DNA from: Proteromonas lacertae | Taxonomy: Eukaryota; Sar; Bigyra; Opalinata; Proteromonadidae | DNA: 64,000 nucleotides | Assembly (NCBI GenBank): GCA_002245135.1 | Contig: NGBS01001167.1 | Location: 62,001 to 126,000 of the forward strand | Direction of reading: 5' to 3' | In this document: piece by piece, positions 59,545 to 64,000 of the stretch | Layout of the letters: each line of letters opens with the position of its first letter | Position numbering within the stretch: position 1 is the first letter of the stretch | Translations under genes and position numbers: made by a program | Notes under the pieces: model-generated | The model's input: the letters and a program-made list of their open reading frames with translations, nothing else | Database searches by the model: none | What the model was told of the DNA's origin: nothing

Positions 59545-61353
59545 TTATATTTTCTTATCATTTACTTTCTTTTCACTTTTCTTTTCTACTATCACTATGT
59601 CATTCTCTTCTAATTCAACTTTCTTCACTTTATGATTCTTTATTTCTTTTCTTCTCTTTTGAATAAAGTCAATTAGACTGGGTTCTTCTTTTTTATCATC
59701 ATTCTTTTTCTCTATTTCTTCATCAGCATCATCATCAAGTCGACATGTAAAAGAAACAATTCCTGGATCAGGTACAATTCCATATTTCTTCTCCAACCAT
59801 TCTATATAATATATAGTCTCATTTCTTCTTTGTGGGAAATATTTCAAATAAGTTCTACCTTCAGGTATTGGGAATATTCTTTCAAAATGACCTCTACGAT
59901 GATATTGTTCTTCTCCATGCATTATCATATCCCTATTATATATTGAATAAATGAATATAAATTATTAATATATACAAATATTTATGTGGTATTCCTTCCA
60001 ATTCTTTCATTCTTTCAGGTTTTTCATATTGTTTCAATATTTTTTTATCCAAAGGATATTTCTTTTGATTATCAAAATCATATGGTTCTGGACCAACTAA
60101 GTGTAATACATCACATACTAAACTATCTTTTATCTTCACATCTAACGGTGTAGCTGTTTTCAACGCAGGTGATACATTTACTTCAATTAACCACGGTTTA
60201 TATGATTCATCAATCATTATATCAAATCCAAATAATTCAAAACATTGATTCTTCTGTCTTACAAATTTCTTTATTGAATAATTTGTTTCGGATTCTGCTG
60301 CTACTAATGTTTTTATAATTACATCTTTTATTTGTCGAAATATTCCATCATAATTAATACCATTTTCATCAAAATATTTTCGAAGTATTTCAAAACTCCA
60401 TTTGTTTCCTTCTTCTTCATTTTCATCTTCATGAACTTCATAAGCATCACTTAATTCATTTATACTGCTATTAGTCAGATGACAAAATAAATTATTATAA
60501 TTATTTTGTTGATATTTCACTGTAGCTATTCTAACTAACCCTTGGTCATACATATAAATACACAATGGATTAAAATTAGTGACTAATACATATATTCTTA
60601 AATCAAATTTATATCCATTTAAAGTCAAAGGATTCATTATATATTGTTGTACTATCTCACCTTCACTTGTATTATATTTCATTAAATCTTTACCAACATG
60701 AACAGTTATTCCTTTTCCACAACTAGAAGAAGCTGGTTTTTTAATCCAAACAGAATCTAAGTGATTTTCTAAATATGATTTAAATGGTAAAGTATCTCCT
60801 GGAAGAAGATAAGCATGTGGATATATATTATAATCTACACCATACATACTTGAATATTTCTTCATTAGACGTGATAATCGATCTTTACGACCTAAACACC
60901 AAGTACCTGGGAAATGATTCACTATTTGATAACGATGTAATTGAATCCATAACTCATGTTTACTACTGAAATGTTTTCCTACAAATATTGACCAATCAGT
61001 TCCTTTTGTACGATAAAAACCTGCTCTTAAGAATGTTCTTAATACACAATATCTCTTCCAATGCATAAAAAAACGAAATGATCTTAATTGATCATCTGGT
61101 ACTGAAATTACTATAATTAATCAATAATAATAGTATAAATACAGCCATCTACTTCTCTTTCTTCATGAAATTCTGGAGGATATGAGAAATATACTGTTGC
61201 TTTTCTAGCATAATAGCTAGGTACTAAAAAAGGTTTTCCTGTTGGTTCTGTCACTATTCCATTACCTGGTGTATTATCCTCTTCATCTTCCCCTTCTTTT
61301 TGAGTTTGATTTTTCATCTCAGCAGTTTCACTAGCATCATCTTCTTTTGACAT
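59545..61353 (-). CDS. TTLL-family tubulin polyglutamylase (TTLL4-like)
   Basis: Starts MSKEDDASETAEMKNQTQ at 61353, with introns near 61105-61140 and 59940-59980; about 575 aa. TTL-domain motifs: VNHFPGTWCLGRKDRL, WIKKPASSSCGKGITV (ATP-grasp lysine and glycine loop), IVQQYIMNPLTLNGYKFDLR, YDQGLVRIATVKYQ, FCHLTNSSIN, FELFGFDIMIDESYKPWLIE, VNVSPALKTATPLDVKIKD. The WLIEVNVSPAL box binds Mg-ATP. The K-F-D-L-R box and NHFPG are typical of the TTLL4/5 branch. It adds glutamate side chains to tubulin, probably axonemal. The C-terminal tail is Lys/Glu-rich. A GAAACG element lies about 95 nt upstream. Confidence 0.93.
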
Positions 61354-61445
61354 TTTATTTTCACTGTTTTTATTGGTATCAACTATTATAGTGGAATAAT
61401 ATATTTCTATACATTTATAAAATTCAAAACTGAAATTTGAATTTT

Positions 61446-61463
61446 GAAACGACTTATTTTTTG
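61446..61463 (+). promoter_or_regulatory. Recurrent GAAACG element near the TTLL start
   Basis: GAAACGACTTATTTTTTG on the plus strand, in the region upstream of the minus-strand TTLL gene. Confidence 0.4.
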
Positions 61464-61579
61464 AAACACTCAAATTCATCAGAAAGAAATATATGATGGT
61501 GAATATTATCCAATTATAGTTAAATTATATGATTCAAATATAACAGATTTTAAATACTTTAATTAAAGAGTATTTAATT

Positions 61580-63957
61580 CTAATCTAAATTTATATTTTC
61601 ATAATCTCTTCTGATATATCCATTGTTGTAAGAATAATCTACTAACTCTTTCCAATTACTAGTGCTTTTTAAATATTCACAATTCCCAAATATCCATAAA
61701 CTACATTTACTTCTACTTATACTCACATTCATTCTCTTTTTATCATCTATAAATCCATAATTATTACTTATTCCAAAACTTCGACAAATAGATAATATTA
61801 TGATTTCCATCTCTCTTCCTTGAAATCCATCTACTGTTTCTATTTCTATATTATATTTACATAATTCACTTATTGATATATAATATTCAAGTAGATGTTT
61901 TTGACATGAATATGGAGTTATTATTCCTATTCTATCATTCAATTTATTTCCTCCTCTATACAAATATCCTAACAGATGATTTATTATGGCTTTTATCTCA
62001 TATTTATTATACAAAGAATTTGATCCATTCTCTACTTCGCATTCTCCATTCACATTAAACCACAAATATGGTTTGTAATTAATATCAATATGATAAATAC
62101 TATTTCGAATGTTTATTAACTCACAATAATCTTCTATACTCTTATTATAAAAGTAATATGATGGAAATCTAGAGATTTCAGGATGCATTCTGTATTGAAT
62201 ATTCAATTGAATAGGTTTAATATCATTATTCTATTATTCATAACATATATAATAATAATAATCATTTATACTATTAATCTTTCAAATAAACTTCGATTGA
62301 AATTTATATTTTGCATATACGGATTTGTGATTGTTGCATTTAATTGATTTTCATCTCCAACCATTATCAACGATTTATGATTTATATATAATGGAATTAA
62401 AGTAGATGGTTCTGTTGACTATTCATATTATATATATTTATTAACAGATATACCATTGCACATTCATCCATTATTATTAATGGTAATGGAATATCTTTAC
62501 TTATATTTTGAAGAAATTTATTGTAGCAACTACTAAAAGTACTACATATTATATCACTACTACTCATTTCATTATATATAAATTTACCTATCATTCTATT
62601 ATCTTTACAATTCTATAGATATATATGATATTTAACTATGATGATATATATACATTTTCTTCTTTATATTCTTTTATTAATCTCTATATATATTATTATA
62701 TTATTTATATCATATAATATATATATATACATTCAATTCAAAACAATTACATTCTTCATCATCACTATTTCCAAGTCTTAGGATTTTGGGTAAATAAACA
62801 TTTCCATTAGATAATTCATAATGACTATTCATTTGTTTTAATATATTATCAATTGCTATATTCGTTGGACTACATACTAAAATTGGTCTTTTATGATTCT
62901 ATCAATAAACATAAATAATGGAATTATACAATCAATATTTCTATATAATATCTCAGTAATGAACATATTGTACTTGTTTTACCTGTTCCTGGAGGTCCTC
63001 TTATCAATTCAATATTGTTATTATGTGACGATAAAAAACTGTTGTATTGAGAATCATTCAATCCATTTAAACACTAAATAATTATCATTTTTATATTCAT
63101 ACTTTGTATTTTTTATATTTCTCTCTATCTGTTCTTTCATTATATTGTGTTTTATACATTGATGGTTTAAGAATATATTTTATCTCACTTATATTTTCAC
63201 TATTGTTTAGTATATTCATCTCTCTTATATATGTTGTTAAATCACTACAATAATATATTCTCAATGTTATATTATTACTATCTTTATCATTACATCCTTC
63301 TTTTAAATATCTAAAAAATATATTGTCATAGAATAATCTATCATTATATATTATAAATGAATATTGTTGATATGATTGTTGTTTTTGCAATAACATGAAT
63401 TTGGGATATTCTTTATTATTCTATATATATATATATATAATATAAAATAAATCATACAGATGTTGATATTAAGAATAAACTATTTGGAAGTAATAATTTA
63501 GTATTGACTTCTTCAGAAAACTAAACATTAATCATATGATTATATACACAAACACATATTTCAATGTAGTTTTTATCGTCATCTCTTTCTGATACTGAAT
63601 AACTCACTGGAACTAGAAAAGCTTCTTCATTTATTGTCAAAAGCTTTGCTTTCAATGAAGATATTAATTCTTGCTCATTGCATAAACAAAATATGTTTTT
63701 ATATATTTCTATACTAGCTACAGTCATATTTACTCAAATACTTTTCAAATTCATTTGGTATTGATCTCAAACTATTCTTTTGTAATAGTGAATCAATCTT
63801 TGATAAATAAATGGATAAATCAGAAGAAATAAGAAAACTAGGAACAATTTGGAGGAATTCGTTCACATTGGTTGTTGTATTACCATCATTCTATTGAATT
63901 TATATTAATGAGCAACATTACATTCTCATTTTCTTCTTCATTCTCTTCTAATTCCAT
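61580..63957 (-). CDS. Sen1/UPF1-type SF1 RNA helicase, copy 2
   Basis: Second copy of the helicase, complete within the window, with identical translation in every compared segment: GPPGTGKTSTI, IIMDECAM, NIQYRMHPEISRF, ETVDGFQGREMEI. It differs only by shorter (TA)n runs inside two introns. The same 16-nt intron or frame break occurs here (63718-63733), so that feature predates the duplication or was copied by it. Confidence 0.88.
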
Positions 63958-63971
63958 TTTTAATTATTTAT

Positions 63972-63989
63972 GAAACGAATATATTTTTG
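63972..63989 (+). promoter_or_regulatory. Recurrent GAAACG element, copy 2 of the helicase
   Basis: GAAACGAATATATTTTTG, mirror of 42153-42170. Confidence 0.45.
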
Positions 63990-64000
63990 ATTTTTAAAAA

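Larger units (their letters stand above)
61572..64000 (-). repeat. Right arm of the 2.4-kb inverted repeat
   Basis: Reverse copy of 42142-44580. Reaches the last base of the window, so its outer end is unknown. The spacer between arms is 16,991 bp. Confidence 0.93.

Overview
The window is nuclear DNA from an intron-dense, very A+T-rich eukaryotic microbe. Genes are read with the standard stop codons (TAA, TAG and TGA all end recognisable proteins) and are split by tiny GT...AG introns. Most introns I could fix by reading frame are 27-45 nt, start GTAT or GTAA and end TAG. The organism builds a cilium or flagellum: there are a Tctex-type dynein light chain, a TTLL tubulin-modifying ligase, IQ-, EF-hand- and TPR-proteins of ciliary type and a possible CFAP97-like protein. 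It has a full spliceosome (Aquarius), Golgi tethering (Uso1/p115), complex N-glycan machinery (a GnT-I-like enzyme), Cullin-RING ligases (Rbx1) and the RNA exosome (Csl4). I cannot name the species. Intron size recalls Blastocystis-type stramenopiles, but that is only a hypothesis.

Layout. 0-10 kb: possible ciliary protein, RABL6-like GTPase, ribosomal protein S26, tRNA m3C methyltransferase, and a 1523-residue multidomain inositol 5-phosphatase. 10-14.3 kb: dynein light chain, then three tandem paralogues of an unrecognised family that looks like degenerate EF-hand proteins. 14.6-26.2 kb: Uso1/p115, a PH-domain CaMK-like kinase, a BTB/Ig-like/SPRY-like protein with a one-base frame break, and Aquarius. 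26.3-40.7 kb: a GnT-I-like glycosyltransferase with an MGAT5-like Cys-rich tail, ADAT1, a short SMC protein, GT61 and GT2 glycosyltransferases, a leucine-rich-repeat gene, and two decayed copies of a pseudokinase-LRR gene whose intact relative lies at 57.9-59.5 kb.

40.8-64 kb: a discoidin-like protein; then a Sen1/UPF1-type helicase gene present twice as a near-identical 2.4-kb inverted repeat (42.1-44.6 and 61.6-64.0 kb). The arms bracket 17 kb carrying Csl4, Rbx1, a Ser/Pro-rich protein, a pseudokinase and kinase pair, a TPR protein, two small CENP-B-type DNA-binding proteins, EF-hand and IQ proteins, the intact pseudokinase-LRR gene and the TTLL ligase.

The genome is compact: divergent start codons lie 36-90 bp apart in several places. 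Intergenic DNA carries a recurrent element, GAAACG followed by an A/T run (often TATATTTT), and a second recurrent GGCTTG element. Both are candidate core promoter signals. The most interesting items are the 5-phosphatase fusion, the pseudokinase-LRR family, the EF-hand-like tandem family, the stand-alone CENP-B-type proteins with shared 3' flanks, the promoter element, and the very short introns alongside Aquarius. No tRNA, rRNA or CRISPR was found.
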